Positions 9,547 to 21,520 of a stretch of DNA of 64,000 bases are shown here, piece by piece. The DNA is from Schistosoma mansoni (lineage: Eukaryota > Platyhelminthes > Trematoda > Strigeidida > Schistosomatidae). Each line of letters begins with the position of its first letter. The stretch's first letter is position 1. The DNA is taken from assembly GCF_000237925.1 (NCBI RefSeq), contig NC_031497.1, positions 19,737,828 to 19,801,827 on the forward strand, read 5' to 3'. Position numbers and translations under genes: made by a program. A model generated the notes under the pieces. It was not told the DNA's origin, did not search any database, and worked only from the letters and a program-made list of their open reading frames with translations.

Positions 9547-12222
9547 GATTCGTCCAACATGTTAATTTCATTTACATGAGAATTTCCGTCGGAAATGTGT
9601 GAATCATTAGGACAACCCTTATCTGTGGAATGACATGAGAAATCTGATAAGGATTGATTTATTAGAAAATTTTGATTCACAGCGATTCTGACTTGTATTT
9701 GGTACATTTGTATTCCTTGCGCTGCTCCAAATAATTCTCGAATACGAGTCTCTACAGCTTTCTTGGCAAATATCACGTGAAACATAAGTTTGTTAAGGCC
9801 GAAGTTTAGTTTAAAGATTATGCTAGGCCTGAAGAGCATCATTTAATTCTGGACTGACATATGACTCTATACTGCCTGTTTATACAATAAAGTCATGAAA
9901 TGAAACAAGGGAGGTAAATAATTGCTTCTAAATATAAACATTATCTTCTGAAATCCTGGATACAGATAAATGACCATTAAAAACACCCAACCTAACGAAA
10001 CCGAATCTATTGGGTTCGTACAAATGCTATATATACGTAGCCTGAAAGGAAACTCAACTGCCTTCATTTTACATGTCCAAACTCATTGAATACGTTCTGT
10101 AAAAAGTATGTTCAGCATCAGCCATCTAAGCTGTTAACTTAAACCAGCCGCATCATTTCGGCAACTGGAAGCTTGACAGATGGCACTTGACATTTTACTG
10201 CCACTTTTTATAGGCGGCCCCTAAAGTTGTGTTTTATTTTATCTACTGATATTGAGTACGATCTTCAGTGAAGAGAGTGTAATGGCAGCCTTCCAGTGTT
10301 CAATTTCTAATAGACGAATGCAATGTTTGCACTATAAAAGACGAAAATACATTTGAAATGATCTTAAACTACATTTTCGTGTGCTTTTAGGTGCAAACGG
10401 ATATTTAGTATGCAAACATTGCGAGCAGTCTGAATACTTGGTCACAAAGTGGTCGATGTCTCATGCTAGGGGACTTTAACACACCCATGGTAGACCGGGA
10501 AAATGTGCAAACTGAATCGTCAGATAATTCCTTCGAGCAGGAACTGCTTGATGCGGTTAGCACATGCGCCCTAGTGCAACATGTGACAGAAGCGACCAGG
10601 TACTACCTGGGCTGTGAATCATCCTTACTAGATCTTATATTGACTCACTATGAGGATGACGTTGCGAACTTCGATTAAACGCCACCCCTAGGTAAAATGA
10701 TCATGCAGTTTTTACTTTTGACTTCCATATAACTGTCAATCACGAGCACGCGTCAGCTCAATCCAGACCTAACGTCTGGAAAGCAAACATACAAGACATC
10801 ATGCACTCAGCATCGTCAGTAGATTGGACAACATACCCATAGTCCTTAATTGAAACGGCTTGGGACGTATTTCGAAATTTATACTTAAAAGTTACCGCAC
10901 CCCACATCACTTGGACTACACCTAGGGGGCCGAAAAACTCCACGATGATTCAGTAGGGAGATTTGCATCCTTCCCTGTAAGAGAAGAAAAATCTGAGATA
11001 GATTTAGGCTACTAAGGATTGATGAGACAAAACCTCAGTATCGAACAACTCGGAATACCTGTGGCTCGACCCTCTGTATGTCTAGAAAGCCGTACGAAGA
11101 TAAAATTGTTAAGGAATCCGTAGAATGTCCTAAACGCTTGTATCCCTATATAAACCAAAGGACAAAAAGAAGAGGAAACATTCCTTCACTATGGAGAAAC
11201 AGCACCGCCTACTACTCTAGCAATGTATATACCATAGAAACACCCTTCCCACCAGTCCATGCAAATCCCTCCACACAAACACTGGACAGTGTGACCATTA
11301 AAGAACTCAATGTCTGCTCAATAAGCTTGACATAGGTAAATCCACAGGGCCCGATGAATTGCATCCTAGGCTACTAAAAAGATTATCTAACTTCGTTGCG
11401 AACCCTTTAAGTATATGTTTTAATCTATCCGTAACCCAGGGTCGTTTACCAAAAGACTGGAAGAATGCCATAACAAGTCCTGTCTTCGAAAGAGGTACGA
11501 AACATAAATCTGAGAATTACCGAACGATTAACCTATCTAGTGTGGTTGTTAAAATCTTAGGAAAGATCATTCGGAAGGAGTTGTTTAAATACCTCGATGA
11601 AAACCGGATCCTTCCGGAGAAGCCGCATGGTTTCAGAATAGGTTATTCTTGTCTCACTAATTTATTAGTCACTCGTGAAAGCCGGTGCGCTCTTAAGGAC
11701 CAAAAGTTACCTGCAGGCGTAGCCTACATCGATTTCAGCAAAGCTTCTGATAAAGTTCCGCACAATCGGCTGTTATATTAGCCAAGAATTGTCGGGATTG
11801 GAGGCAATCTATTGATGTGAATAAAAGGCTTCCTAGTTGGGCGCCAACAAAGAGTAAGGATGAACTCCAAGTCGTTTAGCTGGGAAACTGTGCTTCGTGG
11901 AGCCCCCCAGGGTACAGCTTTGGGGCCAGTGTTATTCCTTTTGTACGTAAATGACCTTCCTCGTTTACTATTATCATCGGTCTTGCTATATGCTGACGAT
12001 GTCAAGATATGGAGGCGATACAAAGTAAGAGTGACATCTCAGAACTCCAAAATGACCGGGAGAAATTATCTGAATGGTCTCAAACCAGGCAGTTGCCGAT
12101 AAATACTTCCAAGTGTATTGCGATGCATATCGGTCATCAAGGTACATATACATACACGATGAATAACACTGAGTTACCTGTTGTCAGACACACAATGACT
12201 TAGGAGTCATCGTTAGCCAAGA
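9547..12222 (+). repeat. Left arm of a large inverted repeat, cut by an N gap
   Basis: The reverse complement of 36200-38876 matches this arm. Coordinates of paired points sum to 48423 along almost the whole length, so there are no length changes until a single missing C near 12185. Every block I compared base by base was identical, except two differences near 9566-9569, close to the outer end. The outer breakpoint is at 9547 against 38876. The inner end is the first N at 12223, so the true arm is longer. Contents are the sequence upstream of the M6-like gene plus LINE B copy 1. Confidence 0.95.
10390..12222 (+). mobile_element. CR1-like LINE 'B', copy 1 (truncated by gap)
   Basis: The plus strand shows the end of the endonuclease domain (MLGDFNTPMVDRENV at 10463, then SSLLDLILTHYEDD), a linker, and the reverse transcriptase: KDWKNAITSPVFERGTKHKS, ENYRTINLSS, VAYIDFSKASDKVPHNRLLY, LRGAPQGTALGPVLFLLYVN and LLYADDVKIW. 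Motif C is YADD, intact. The frame is broken by several stops, including a TGA at 11818-11820 in LLM*IK that is shared with copy 2. Most of the endonuclease is missing at the 5' side. The 3' part is lost in the N run. Confidence 0.85.
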
Positions 12223-12544
12223 NNNNNNNNNNNNNNNNNNNNNNNNNNNNNNNNNNNNNNNNNNNNNNNNNNNNNNNNNNNNNNNNNNNNNNNNNNNNNN
12301 NNNNNNNNNNNNNNNNNNNNNNNNNNNNNNNNNNNNNNNNNNNNNNNNNNNNNNNNNNNNNNNNNNNNNNNNNNNNNNNNNNNNNNNNNNNNNNNNNNNN
12401 NNNNNNNNNNNNNNNNNNNNNNNNNNNNNNNNNNNNNNNNNNNNNNNNNNNNNNNNNNNNNNNNNNNNNNNNNNNNNNNNNNNNNNNNNNNNNNNNNNNN
12501 NNNNNNNNNNNNNNNNNNNNNNNNNNNNNNNNNNNNNNNNNNNN
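12223..12544. other. Assembly gap, 322 N
   Basis: All bases are N. The sequence before it is LINE B, interrupted about 0.6 kb short of its 3' end. The sequence after it is unrelated to LINE B. The size is only an estimate by whoever scaffolded the assembly. Confidence 0.99.
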
Positions 12545-14587
12545 TATATAACAGTGGGTAAAATACGATTTGATTGCTTAGAAAACCTAATCGCCTATAC
12601 CAACTCCGAATAAACTTATTTTGGATGAGTATTACTGTCCAACAAATATAATTCCTTTATTACTTGAATATATCATACGTTTTTACGAAGTATTGACACA
12701 ATAATACTATGAACAAAAGTTATTGAATATGTTGGCATTTATAGATAAATTGCTGACTAATACAAAAAGAAACAGTTCTATCATTCGAATTATCACCCTC
12801 GATCTCATATAAGTCTCAGGATCCTAAAGTAATGCATAACAAATTAATCTGTTCTGGCAACCGGCTACCATCTGAATACATTTCTCGATGTTAATCTATT
12901 GCCCTGTGTCAAACATTTTAGTCAACAGCTACATGGATTGCTCAGTGGCCCGAGTATTATTGCATTCACCGTTATGACTGGAAAAGTGTATAATTAATCG
13001 CCTTTTTTACTGGTTTTCTCAAATAGCAACAGTTTCATTATAAATAACTTCATTTTATGCCTTACTACACCTTTGGACCGTTTCATTTTCATGTGGTTTA
13101 ATGTGAAACTTCTTAGCTCAACACTGACAAGACTCCTGTTTTCACGTAACAGTTTTTAATTATTAAATTATATCTTCTAAAGGTTGCCAACCATTTAATT
13201 ACAATGCAACCATCTTTTTAATGTAACTTATGTGGTTTGAACTATATCCCGCTTATATTCACAATGTGATGAAGATCAAACTGGTCTGTCTTAGACCCAG
13301 TGGTTGAAAAATCTGTCTTTCAACCAGTAGGTAGCAGGTTCAAATCCCTCTCTACCTACATTGGCTTTGAAAACTAATTAGTATCGCCAACCTACACTCA
13401 AACTCAAGGCCAAAAACATTAATGTGTAATCGGTAAATAGGCGAATAGAGAATAACAACTCACTACTGGTTATTATATTTTAAAAACCCACATTAAAGAT
13501 GGAACTAATGTGTTACAACGTGTTATCCATTCATCCACTTGAAGAATGTGTTACTTATTTACTTATCCGAAAGTTACTTATTACCTACTATTTCTCAAAG
13601 CCTGATTAATAATCTAATGAGTGTCCGGTCGATTTAAAGTACACAAATAAGCTTTGTTTATGTCGTCTGCATTTATTAATTGAATTTATAAAATTCTCGC
13701 GTTTATGCATTCCACCTTATCTGAAATTCTCGCGTCTGCAAAGTAGTGTTTAGCAATAAATCACCATGATCGCCAAATTTGTTACTTCAAATAGTAAAAA
13801 TGAAGTTGCATCATGTATACAAATCGCATTATAAACTGAAAAGAAGTCTAAACAATCTCCGTGTACTTTGACGCTGTGATCAGATGTCTGGGAATCAACT
13901 TTATAAACCACAAATCCAAGGTTCACTCTTGGACTAGTTTAACATTGTTTCGGATTATCCTTCCTTATCACCTAACAAATCAGTATAGTCTTTTATCCAT
14001 TCTTTTTACTGTCTTTTTTCTAAGCACGCATTGAATGTGTTTTTTGGAAGCGGTTAACTGCGGTTATCAAACACGTAACTTCAAAAGTCAATTTAGCCAT
14101 ATTTTAAATTCTCGCTATTTCTTTGCATACTTACATGTAAATGCAAATGGTTTGTTTTGTATGAAAGTCAATTCTGAGTAGTAATATGTATGTGACATGA
14201 CAGCGAGCCGTACAAGATATGGTCAGTACAACACTGAAAGTATCAGTCAGACATTTTCAATATGCAGCATTATATAAATGTGCATTAGCCCGGCTTACCA
14301 CACCCCATTAGCACAGCAGAATGAAATTAAAAATATCTTTCACGAAGAAATGGAAATATTAATGGCTTCATTGATATTAAAAAAGAGTAAACATTGAACC
14401 ATTTGACTCGATAAAATAAAGATGACTAAAACCCAATATCTAGGGGATGTTAAAAATAAATCTGCCACATACGTAAGGGTATCATTTTTGAGGTCTAATT
14501 AGTTTCTACTTGCTGATGTGGTCATCAGTCGACATAGTTACAAATGATTAAGTAATTCCAGTTGAGTCATAAAAAAGCTTTCTTTGT
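12545..14587. other. Stretch without a recognisable gene
   Basis: AT-rich sequence with one tRNA-like block at 13288-13360. No exon is recognised. If EXOSC6 exon 4 (15212) is spliced from upstream, this is part of its intron. Confidence 0.5.
13288..13360 (+). repeat. tRNA-like SINE head (candidate)
   Basis: A box-like TAGACCCAGTGG at 13292-13303 is followed by B box-like GGTTCAAATCC at 13337-13347, the order and spacing of an internal polymerase III promoter. Stem pairing around the B box is only partial, so this is not a working tRNA gene. A SINE head or tRNA relic is more likely. Confidence 0.45.
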
Positions 14588-15012
14588 TGCCTCCGATTGC
14601 CCAGGTACGACTGAGAGTGGGGAGAGCCGGCTCTCTTGAAATGCTCTCAAATGGCCAAGTGCATACAACCGCTGTCAGGGAAGCCCTACTCACTGCCTTC
14701 TCGCTGAATTACTGTTGTTTACAAAATTTGGAGGACGAAAAGTGAATGTCCATCGCTTTAGCCGAGTTGGTGGACACGGAGAGTCCATCTAGGGAAGTTA
14801 GAAAACCCTGACTGCATACCAGTGGTGCACATGCGCTACAAGATCGTAAGGAAACAAACGGCGTATGAACCAATTTCCGGTCACCAGCTACCATGGAACT
14901 GCATCTCCTTACGATGCTCCACTGTTTTGTGGATTAGACTTACACAAGTCGAATGATTTATGTGGCGTATATCTATTTGGTGCCTCCTTGTATCAGTGTT
15001 TATGTGTTTAAA
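14588..15012 (+). repeat. Dispersed repeat R2, copy 1
   Basis: This aligns with 48031-48560 and, less well, with 22476-23080. Shared marks are GCCCAGGTACGACTGAGAGT (CCTGGTACGGCCGAGAGT in copy 3), GTGGGGAGAG, CCTACTCACTGCCTTCTCG, GGAGGACGAAAAGTGAATGT, GGGAAGTTAGAAAACCCT, GGTCACCAGCTACCATGGAA and a 3' end with GGTGCCTCCTTGTA then GTGTTTAAAT. The minus strand keeps a 61-codon frame at 14894-14709 that is also open in copy 3. It lies in the presumed intron just upstream of EXOSC6 exon 4. Confidence 0.7.
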
Positions 15013-15211
15013 TATTGAATGATAAAAAAACCAACTTCTTGAGATTTCCGGTATTATGGTTTGAAATTAATTACTACAGTTCAGTTGGACCCACCAAATT
15101 TGGATCTTTCTCTTAATATTTTGTGATTTTAATTGCTTCATTTACATTTCCCCTGGTGTTTTTTGCCACTTCCCATTTTACTTTCTATTTATTTCTTTTT
15201 CAATATGAAAG

Positions 15212-15595
15212 CACCAATTCCCAAGAGGTAAATATGAAATAGTGACGAACATCCTGGATATACCTTCATATAATTCCAGTGGATTAATAGGAAACTGTCT
15301 AGCTGCTGCCATTACATGTGCAGGTTTAGCTCTGCTAAACTCAGGTGTTCAGATGTACGATCTTCTAGTAGGATTAAATTTGGATCTCTCTGCTCTTGGT
15401 AATGAAAATGGACACCTTTGTGTTGCTGTTTTACCTCGTCTTCGTCAGTTCTCTATGCTTTATGCAGTGGATTCATGCATGCCTAACACTGAGTTTCTCA
15501 AAGATTCTTTAACTCACGCTATGGACAATTGTATTAAACTTGCAGATGTAATTCGAAGCCATCTCTGTGGACAGCTTAAAACTAAAATAAAGTAA
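15212..15595 (+). CDS. EXOSC6: EXOSC6/MTR3 exosome subunit, last exon (exon 4)
   Basis: EXOSC6 (yeast Mtr3) is a catalytically inactive RNase PH-fold subunit of the nine-protein RNA exosome ring, acting in RNA processing and decay in nucleus and cytoplasm. This exon begins after ...CAATATGAAAG at 15211 and reads HQFPRGKYEIVTNILD, then LIGNCLAAAITCAGLALLNS, GVQMYDLLVGLNLDL and VAVLPRLRQFSMLYAVD, ending at a TAA at 15593-15595 that overlaps an AATAAA signal. GVxMYDLxVG is the family hallmark that separates MTR3 from RRP41 and RRP46. It starts in phase 0, as required by the donor after AIEPSVML at 34691 on the other strand. Exons 1-3 are not upstream on this strand; they lie at 34691-35019 (minus), so the gene is split in this assembly. 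Confidence 0.85.
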   Translation, partial: HQFPRGKYEIVTNILDIPSYNSSGLIGNCLAAAITCAGLALLNSGVQMYDLLVGLNLDLSALGNENGHLCVAVLPRLRQFSMLYAVDSCMPNTEFLKDSLTHAMDNCIKLADVIRSHLCGQLKTKIK

Positions 15596-16639
15596 ATATT
15601 TACGGTCTCTTTGTTTTACTAGTATCTGATGTCAAATGCTGAACCTTAGAAAGTAAAGCTTCCATTATCACCTGTAGGTTGGATGACAATAGTCAAGGTT
15701 TTCTTTAGAATAATGTTTCTTCTGAGTAACTTGTAAGTATTAAAAAAGTTTACGGTTTTTGTAGTTCCAAACATTTCCTCACTTATATTCACAAATATAT
15801 CCCAATCCTCTAAATAGCTATCAAGGGATCGAAAATCAGCCGAAGTGTAAGTTTTGACATTCACATGCACAAAAAATGTAATTGACTTAGTACAGACTCA
15901 TCTATCTAAAGCTACTTTGTGTGTGGGAACTAGTGATACGACCCGGTCGCCTAAACCGAAGTAGGTGGGGCGTGGTTCGAAAATACAACTTAGCGGTTGA
16001 AAGTCAAATACCTTATTCAGTGGAGTACACATGTTTACAACAATCCGGGCCACAGCGTAACTGCGATTGGCCTAATGCAATTAGGTTTGTCTTAAGAACT
16101 GCACTCAGGGGGCTGTGTTGGTGAATTTTTCATATTAAGCAATCTGGCGATAATATTTTCATTGACTGATAGACAATACTGAGGTAACCTACCAAACACT
16201 GGATGGGTCTTGTGTTTGATACTATAGTTGTGTAAGTGTAGATTCTTATGGCCTACTATGGGATATAAGTTGGCGAAGTTGAATTTAATGTTAATAAATA
16301 TGATTATTACTTCAGAACTCTCAGTTCTTAGATGAATAAGATCCCGGTCATATATTCCTCATACAAGAATAAAACAAGACGTATAGCCGATTTGCGTGTT
16401 TTTGGTTTCACTGAACACAGCACACTTACAAGAAATTTCCAGAGTTGCACTATAGTAGTAAATTTGTTTACTGTTGCTTATCGCCGCCGGTTCTGCCATT
16501 CTTTTTGCCTTAGCTGGTATTTTGGAATCTGGTAGTTGGTGAAACGATTTCTGAAAAAGATAGTATAATGATTCACTTTCAACCCAAGAGACTGGAACGA
16601 TGGACATAACAAACTAACCGCCACCCATAAGTTGCCTAC
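15596..16639. other. Stretch without a recognisable gene
   Basis: No exon is recognised. A B box-like GGTTCGAAAA at about 15974, with a possible A box some 40 bases before, may be another tRNA-like SINE trace. Evidence is too weak for a separate call. Confidence 0.45.
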
Positions 16640-17285
16640 TTTTACCAAACAGCCAAAATCAGATATCAACGTAAGCCCCCAACTCTTAAAGTAGAACCTG
16701 CCATAGCTAATTTAAAACAAAGGAAAGTGACAACTGAGGTTTTTAAGGGCAGTGATCCAGTCGCTACATTGCCTGAGATAGTAGCTAGAGTCTGTGAACT
16801 TGGCACAGTTCAATCTGACTGGTGCCAATTGCTGATCATTCTAGCCCATATGAAAAGATAGAAATCCTCTTGTGATAACTTCAGATGAATCAGTTCAGGT
16901 AACTGTCCAAAATGCTAATCTCAATAATCATCCAACGCCTAGCTAGTGAAGAGCAAACAAGAGAAAACCAAGCTGGTTTTAGACCCACACATGAATGTGT
17001 AGACTAAATATTCTCCCTTCACCAAGTTCTGGAAAACAGACATACCTACTGACTTAAAACCATTGTTGTATTTCTTGGACTTAAGGCAGCGCTTAACTTT
17101 GGGGATCGACAGGTTTTATTGCAAGCGTACCATTAAAGTATATCGACCTTGTACAAGCTCTCTACTCGAAAACTACTGGGCATTCTTCTAGAGATAACAT
17201 TTACTGTCTGGCATCGACCTTCCACCAATAGACTTTTGGTGACATCTCAAAGTCGTCCACAAAGGCGCAGACACTTGAAAACTTT
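16640..17285 (+). mobile_element. Decayed RTE-type LINE fragment, family X
   Basis: Translated pieces in changing frames read TEVFKGSDPVATLPEIVARV, QSDWCQL, ENQAGFRPTHECVD, FSLHQVLENRHTY and VVFLDLKAAL. This is the order of the fingers and palm motif A of RTE-clade reverse transcriptases. Many stops and frame changes are present. It stops shortly after motif A, where a different RTE family begins. Confidence 0.7.
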
Positions 17286-18310
17286 ATGCTACCAATCCAT
17301 ATTTTAATCGCGAAACTACGGATCATCGTTGAGCAATCAATTGAATGGAACTCGTCACTATATAACAACTTCCTTGATTATGAGAAACCACTTAACAGCG
17401 TAGATAGAACCTTACGGAATCCACACGACGGACTACGTTGCAAAGTGGTGCATAGAGGACACCTGACAGACGCATTCTAAGTGGATTTTGAAGACTTCTA
17501 CATCTGACGGGAAGCACGGAATAAAATGGATAGGTTGGATTTAACTAGACGATTTGGACTTCGCAGATAACCTAGCCGTTCCATCCCATACACACCAACA
17601 AATGCAGATGACGACAAATAGTGTAGCAGCAGCCTCTATATCAGTAGGCCTCAACATACACAATGGAAAATGCAACACGAAGAACAACAAACCAATCACA
17701 CTTGATGGAGACACTCTGAAAGAGGTGGGATTTTTCACGCACCTAGTCAACACCATCGATAACAAGGATCCGATGCAGACGTAGAAGCAAGGATTGGCAA
17801 AGCAAGAGCAACACTCCTAGAGTTGAAGATCATATGCAACTCAAAACAGCTATCAACCAATATCAAAGTCAGAATCTTCAATACGAACGTCGAGACAGTC
17901 CTATTGTAAAGAGCTGAGACTTGGAGAACTACCACAGCCATAATCAGAGAAGTACAAGTTTTTATAAACAATTGTCTACATAATATACTCAATGTCCGTT
18001 GGCCAGATATCATCAGCAACAGTGTACTGTGGGAGAGAACAAATCAAATTCCAACTGAAGAGGAAATTAGGAAAAGACGTTGGAAGTGGATAGGACGTAC
18101 ATTGAGGAAATCATCAAACTGCAAAACGAGGCAAGCGCTAACCTGGAATCCTGAACGGAAGCGAAAAAGAGAAAGAATAGATCGCGCCGGGGATCGGAAG
18201 CAGACATTAAAGTAGTAGCAGCTGAAAAGGGTTGCCGGGGACAGAGTTGGATAGAGAATACTGGTGGGCGGCCTATGCTCCTCCACGAGGAGTAACAGGC
18301 ACTGAGTAAT
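17286..18310 (+). mobile_element. Decayed RTE-type LINE fragment, family Y, to the 3' end
   Basis: Recognisable blocks are LRIIVEQSIEWNSSLYNNFL, LRCKVVHRGHLTDAF, LDDLDFADNLAVPSHTHQQM (motif C reads FADN for FADD), ASISVGLNIHNGK, NKPITLDGDTLKEV, and a C-terminus built from [16 protein letters not shown] and AYAPPRGV in broken frames. This is the classic schistosome RTE polymerase layout. A 3' fragment of the same type lies inverted at 63155-63560. Confidence 0.75.
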
Positions 18311-19452
18311 GAATGAAATCCATATTTTCTTCTAAAACCATATTTTCTATACCTAGTGTTTTCTATTATGACTAATATTGTCAATACCTTTATTAATCTG
18401 GAATTCGCTCTGACAACTTAATTCTGCTGTGCGAAGAGGTACGACAACTTGGACCGGTATATGCATGTGCTAAGTTCTCCGTTGCGTTTGAATGACCAAG
18501 TGACTAATACCAAAAAATAAGATTTTATCAGTATCATTACCTAACTGGACTCTGTAGTTAATGTAATAAAAATCGATGACAGAATACCCGGATATGAGGA
18601 ATCAGATCAAAATGAAAAGTCATAATGAACACTGATGGTAAAAATTAAGATGACAATTTGCAGTGAGCTACTCAGAGAATTTTTGATAAAATTAATCTAA
18701 TGAAACTTACGATGCTGCTTTTCAATCTACGAAGTGTACTGACATTTCCAGGTGTCTTTATTTTAATACTTAACGAATCAGGATTGTATGACTGACATAT
18801 GGACGACGGGGATTGTATGTAGTTACGGATATTATTAATGTGCTATCTGAATTGGTACAACGATGAATCGATCCAGTTTCCCGAGTGAAGTCGTAAATGA
18901 ATATTAAAAGCTAACTAGTGATGAATATTTGTTGCGTTCTACAATTAAACTGAAAATTTGAGTACTTTATAAACAGAAATAAAAAAGTCACAAGAATAGA
19001 TTCATCTTCTGAATATTCACTATGATCCTAAGTTCATCAGAATAACTGGACAGAAATAAATGGTTTATCAATTACCACAATATAACTCGGGAATGTTGAT
19101 CAGTATCACTACTCAACAGTGATCTAGTGTCAATCACTTTAGGAACACTCATTTTATCTGTAAATTTCAACTGTAAACACTGAAAATGAGTTTTTAAAAA
19201 AATATATTAGCATGGTTTAGCAAAACTAATACGTCCAAATCTCAAAAGTTTTTATTTTTAAAACAAGACAAAAAGTCATGGCCGTGTGTACAACGTTAGA
19301 ATTAATAATAACAATAGTCATATTAATAGAGGGACAATAAAGCTGTCGTAAATTTTAAACTTGATCTCTGAACAAGCAAGGTAAGGCAAAACAGCGCAAA
19401 TTGGCTTTCTGATTTGGTAGACGCTTCATCTTAACAAAAAAACTAATAGTCT
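18311..19452. other. Stretch without a recognisable gene
   Basis: AT-rich sequence downstream of the SWI5-like gene. I see no exon, repeat copy or RNA gene that I can support. Confidence 0.5.
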
Positions 19453-19818
19453 CTAGTCGTCCAGGTTCAAATCGAATTCAGAATACAATTCTCGGACTAA
19501 ACAACCTCGATTGTTCGCTAACAGACCAAATAGTATTATACATGAATCTTTGGCTTCATTGTAAGCGTGTAAACGATTACGACACTTAGCTAATTCCACC
19601 TCGAAATCAATACAACTTTGATTTGGTCGCTTTGATAACAGTTTGTTAATACAATTTTCTATTTCACTGTCGTCATCCAATTCGTCTTTGTCCTCGTTGT
19701 CGTTGACATTATCAATACTAACTTTAGCAGGGTGAATATTTTCATTCCCGAGGTGTCGTAGCTCAGTGTGGAATAAATTGGTTTGTTGATCAATATCATT
19801 TAGGTTTAATTGACTTTT
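19453..19818 (-). CDS. SWI5: SWI5-like recombination protein, exon 2
   Basis: SWI5 works with SFR1/MEI5 to help RAD51 filaments in homologous recombination in the nucleus. Exon 2 begins after TTTATTTTTTCCAG and reads KSQLNLNDIDQQTNLF, an acidic linker (NEDKDELDDDSEIE), ELAKCRNRLHAYNEAKDSC, and ends LVRELYSEFDLNLDD with TAG at 19453-19455. LHxYNxxKD, a leucine-rich G-L-x-A core and the ELYxEFxLxLDD end are the SWI5 signature. The acceptor is phase 0 and matches the donor of exon 1 at 21758. The long acidic insert is more than I expect from vertebrate members. The family call rests on the C-terminal 45 residues. Confidence 0.7.
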   Translation of the reverse strand, partial: KSQLNLNDIDQQTNLFHTELRHLGNENIHPAKVSIDNVNDNEDKDELDDDSEIENCINKLLSKRPNQSCIDFEVELAKCRNRLHAYNEAKDSCIILFGLLANNRGCLVRELYSEFDLNLDD

Positions 19819-20224
19819 CTGGAAAAAATAAACATAGTATATGGAATATATACTGAGCAACACTTATTTCACTGCACTTCAGGTTCAATCAAACACTAGA
19901 AATTAAATCGAACCACATATGTCGTGCATAATACTTGCACAGAATATTATAAGTACTATCACATTTAGACTATAAATCCAAGATAGCACATTGAAAATAT
20001 ACAGTCCTATTGAAATGGGTACACAATAAAATACAGGAATTCGGTTGATTATTTCGGCACATAAAGTGCAGGAGTTTGAGAAATAGAAACTTATAGGTAG
20101 ACGTCTGTACAATCACAGCGATACAAGTGAGCAAATAGGAAACTAAAATATCTACCGGTTTGGCTCGTTGGATAAGTGTTGGTTGTGAAAGACAGAGTAA
20201 CAATTATCAATGTTAAGTATCATA

Positions 20225-21165
20225 GGAAAACACGACTGTTGCTGCTACCTTGACGGGCTTGCCCATCATGATAAACCAACCGGGCTATACTGGTCAGAAC
20301 AATCGTTCCTAAACGTCCTACCATGCCAGACAGGTCGGTTGAAGAGGGGTATGAATGAAAGTAGCAAACTCAAGGTTCGAGGGCGAAGTCGTACCGCTGA
20401 CTATACAGAGGTGTGACGGCAGTAAGGTGTTCCCTTCAGAAAACCAACATAACAGCGATGCTGCTTTCCCACAAGCAAGGGTGGGGTTAGAAAAAGTCGA
20501 CCCTGAAAATGCACACCTCGCCTTATCCCACGGATATCCGTCTCCGGCGGTAAAATCCCAAAAGGTACGGAGCTAACACAAAAGCTACCCACAAAACGGT
20601 CGTGTGTGACCGACCTCAAGCAACCTAGAAGTGATAACCGCACTCAAGACCACTGTATTCATAATCAATTTCTATCAATCCTCCTACCTCGACTATCGAA
20701 TTTAAACTTCCTCCTTAAGTGCCATCATGGCTAACGACTCTAGTGTGCGAAATGCTATCCTAAGTCTACTGAAGCGTCGCTACAAACAAAACATTGGAGC
20801 CTTCAATATACGTACCCTATGTCCAGCAGGCCTCCCTGGCTAAGACCCTAGAGTCCCGTACGACTGATGTATTTTGTCTCCGAAACACGCATACAGGATC
20901 CTAGTGTGGTCATTCGCTTGACCTCACCCAGCCAAAATGGGAAGACGACGAGATACACCCTCCGTTTGTCTCGCGGACTGGCGGGTGTAGGTATAGCACT
21001 AAGAGGACAGAGAAAGTACTCTTAGGATAGATTCCTGTTAACAGTCGCCTATATGCTGTTCGGCTAAACGGCTCCGTAAGAACTCGGGAGGGTAGCGACA
21101 CACGTCGTTGCCTTTTCGTCATTTCTGCCTACGCTCCCACTGACTGCATTCCGAGTGAAGTGAAC
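20225..21165 (+). mobile_element. 5' half of an RTE-type LINE, lacking the polymerase
   Basis: The first 500 bases (about 20225-20720) are a GC-richer leader, followed by an ATG at about 20726 and MANDSSVRNAILSLLKRRYK, then QNIGAFNIRTLCPAG, RVPYD, VVIRLTSPSQNG-like pieces and RLCAVRLNGSVR-like pieces in broken frames. This is the start of the endonuclease domain of schistosome RTE elements. The sequence stops about 140 codons in and no reverse transcriptase follows. It sits in sense-opposed orientation inside the SWI5-like intron. Confidence 0.65.
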
Positions 21166-21520
21166 GGTCGAATAAGACAGTGAATATATCAAGGGTAAAA
21201 TAAAAATCGAACTGATAAACTGATAGCTCGGAAACCGTTGATTCAAATATATAATGTCAGGTGTTAATTTAAACATTATTTCATAACCTCGTTTCAATCT
21301 ACAGCTTTGAGGATTTTGTCCACCAAATGGTGATGAAAAATTCTTTAAATTAGAGAACTATTTAAGAAAGAGATAGAAGATGCTAATCCGATGGAACAAA
21401 TAATTTATTTGGATCATAAACTTTTTTCTTTTAAAAGCACAAATTCAAATATAGGTATTAATGCCAAGGTTGGACTTGATAGTTTCAAATAAATTGAGCA
21501 TTAGCTAGAGATTCAATAAT

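Noticed and set aside
9432-9842. 136-codon minus-strand frame as a gene
   Set aside because: It is the mirror of the sequence upstream of the M6 exon up to 9547, then unrelated DNA. No domain, and the join is the repeat breakpoint.
13288-13360. A real tRNA gene
   Set aside because: A and B boxes are present, but the T stem and acceptor stem do not pair.
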